64,000 bases of DNA from Bacillota bacterium (GTDB lineage Bacteria > Bacillota > Clostridia > DSM-8532), in the NCBI GenBank assembly GCA_023415825.1, contig JAEZJF010000017.1:66585-130584 (forward strand), written 5' to 3'. The notes below the pieces were generated by a model. That model saw only the letters and a list, made by a program, of their open reading frames with translations, made no database searches and had not been told where the DNA came from. The position numbers and the translations under genes are program-made. Numbering within the stretch: position 1 is the stretch's first letter; every line of letters begins with the position of its first letter. Shown here in pieces: positions 63,901-64,000 of this stretch.

Positions 63901-64000
63901 GTTATGCCATCCGATGACAAACCGCGTTGCGCCATCGGGGAATTCTGCGGTGGTGATCTGAGGATTGGTATCGTCGGTTTCATTATCGGTCAGCCTGAGG
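60973..64000 (-). CDS. large S-layer-homology surface protein (5' end outside window)
   Basis: At least 1008 residues; the frame stays open to the window edge (LTDNETDDTNPQITTAEFPD upstream of the first in-frame start), so the N terminus is missing. In order: beta-rich repeats, a CARDB-like domain (MFTVRNDGIDTITGLTIALG), a cadherin-like beta-sandwich (FEYHLKAYDLKQTILTAVAE), another beta domain, and three SLH domains at the C terminus (YFNDVAKEAWYHQAVSFIAA, NFSDAGNTYYTGYLAAAKRL, and DAKQIVPWAREAMAHLVKAA). SLH domains tether the protein to pyruvylated wall polymers. Confidence 0.9.
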   Translation of the reverse strand, partial: LRLTDNETDDTNPQITTAEFPDGATRFVIGWHNETEFARSAVLLAAVNADGTLFPELSLGISDGIANYSNFTFTKGVNKLEDLSIIWSQPNDADEDGIYAYDVYGTKLLVSDENAVSSSGKQKLLALEEGRVLDFMDTRVDPAIGIMDFVMLLTEESGQSTLVSATAEYKNEITVESDFSYADLLPGLDMPVMFTVRNDGIDTITGLTIALGGESIVFGSEALASGESKTYLVSYAVPETIADAPYSITAQFGESGDSYSHTGVLKLSTPDVGIYQINSTKETQRERGFRVLLQNAAFAELKKGTHTVTLEIWDQLEFPEGAPLKTITISEDDFDTLNDSLLSVAVTLTEEDLEPLLDERGELPEGGVRLLFRTVPTETGKVIEDADISNDINYVNIYSLIDKKGTAVSLDSLSQTVDGKTIVDVEAFNNSIQSILNGNIVVTLRDENGNALETQQTYSALTAASLLAIPGETSKTASFQFNHTGYTADVTFARVSEESSLLSVLNLVGAPMEFNPNVFEYHLKAYDLKQTILTAVAEDPQSTLSVTKNGDPVSIANPIAMSYGTTVFVITVTRGETKAIYTLNVENIERDEGTDPGDDDPVSPSKPGSGESGNFVAELTIDGIKQKNLSILQRGSRAVVFLGTLAQELFTGNTDVALNLPKIPGAEGYTLEMPANALAGPYTGAAVTVSTELGSLRIPAGMLTGMENLEGKTAGITIDRFDKSKLPEDIQEAIGDRPIVSLTLTLNGEQVGWNNPDAPVMVSIPYTPTAEELKNPESIVIWYIDGSGNAVSVPNGRYDPVKGTVTFSTTHFSQYAVVYRPVYFNDVAKEAWYHQAVSFIAARDITRGTGNGRYSPEATLTRGEFLVLLMRAFDIKADENPKDNFSDAGNTYYTGYLAAAKRLGISAGVGNNLFAPDKGITRQEMFTLLYNALKMINKLPETSNSDEAGQSKSLSDFIDAKQIVPWAREAMAHLVKAAIVSGSGNKLSPTSTTTRAEMAQVLYKLLSK

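Noticed and set aside
1..64000. CRISPR array
   Set aside because: No regularly spaced repeats of 23-40 bases and no cas genes are seen anywhere.

Overview
The window looks like a chromosomal segment of an anaerobic, low-GC Gram-positive bacterium of the Clostridia. The signs are AGGAGG-type ribosome binding sites, a T-box leader, an S-layer-homology protein, a PBSX/diffocin-type contractile-tail prophage, iron-sulfur serine dehydratase (SdaAA/SdaAB), and two kinds of prolyl-tRNA synthetase side by side. The species cannot be fixed from sequence alone; a Desulfitobacterium-like relative is a guess.

Layout. (1) 1-4.47 kb is ordinary chromosome: an acyl-CoA thioesterase cut by the window edge, a zinc-ribbon/transglutaminase membrane protein, the AzlCD branched-chain amino-acid exporter, a PrsA-like foldase and a small membrane protein. 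(2) 4.4-22.0 kb is a damaged prophage. Its lysis, baseplate, tail-tube, sheath and tape-measure genes form an unbroken minus-strand operon with tight ATGA/TAATG overlaps and a canonical -1 frameshift site in the tail chaperone. The head genes are wrecked: capsid reduced to 32 codons, scaffold frameshifted and stopped, portal shortened, terminase absent. The late regulator, repressor and ImmA-type protease survive. The repressor region has three 19-bp operators, two of them sitting in the spacers of two strong promoters that face each other. The whole resembles an R-type tailocin (contractile-tail bacteriocin) in the making.

(3) 22.14-34.93 kb is bounded by a 20-bp direct repeat of the 3' end of tRNA-Lys, with the intact tRNA at the right end and a displaced fragment at the left. 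This AT-rich island carries a catabolic set: UgpB/UgpA/UgpE-like ABC importer, glycerophosphodiester phosphodiesterase, HAD phosphatase, an erythritol/threitol-type dehydrogenase, an RpiB-type isomerase and split DhaK/DhaL kinase subunits. Two tandem DeoR regulators diverge from it, followed by a few unknown small genes and a possible integrase relic. The order of steps suggests uptake and breakdown of a polyol or polyol-phosphate ester into erythrose-4-phosphate or triose phosphates. (4) 34.9-35.3 kb holds tRNA-Lys, tRNA-Gln and tRNA-His.

(5) 35.4-64 kb is chromosome again: an M23 peptidase, TldD/TldE, a palindromic mobile element that supplies the stop codon of sdaAA, SdaAB/SdaAA, a five-gene signalling cluster (extracytoplasmic binding protein, histidine kinase with an enlarged dimerisation domain, two response regulators, receiver-kinase hybrid), two prolyl-tRNA synthetases (the bacterial one behind a proline T-box), a lipoprotein, a DUF1858 protein, an RlmA-like methyltransferase, NAD synthetase, arginine deiminase, a PstS-like lipoprotein, a GNAT acetyltransferase, a nitroreductase, a glycosidase pseudogene and a large SLH-domain surface protein that runs off the right edge.
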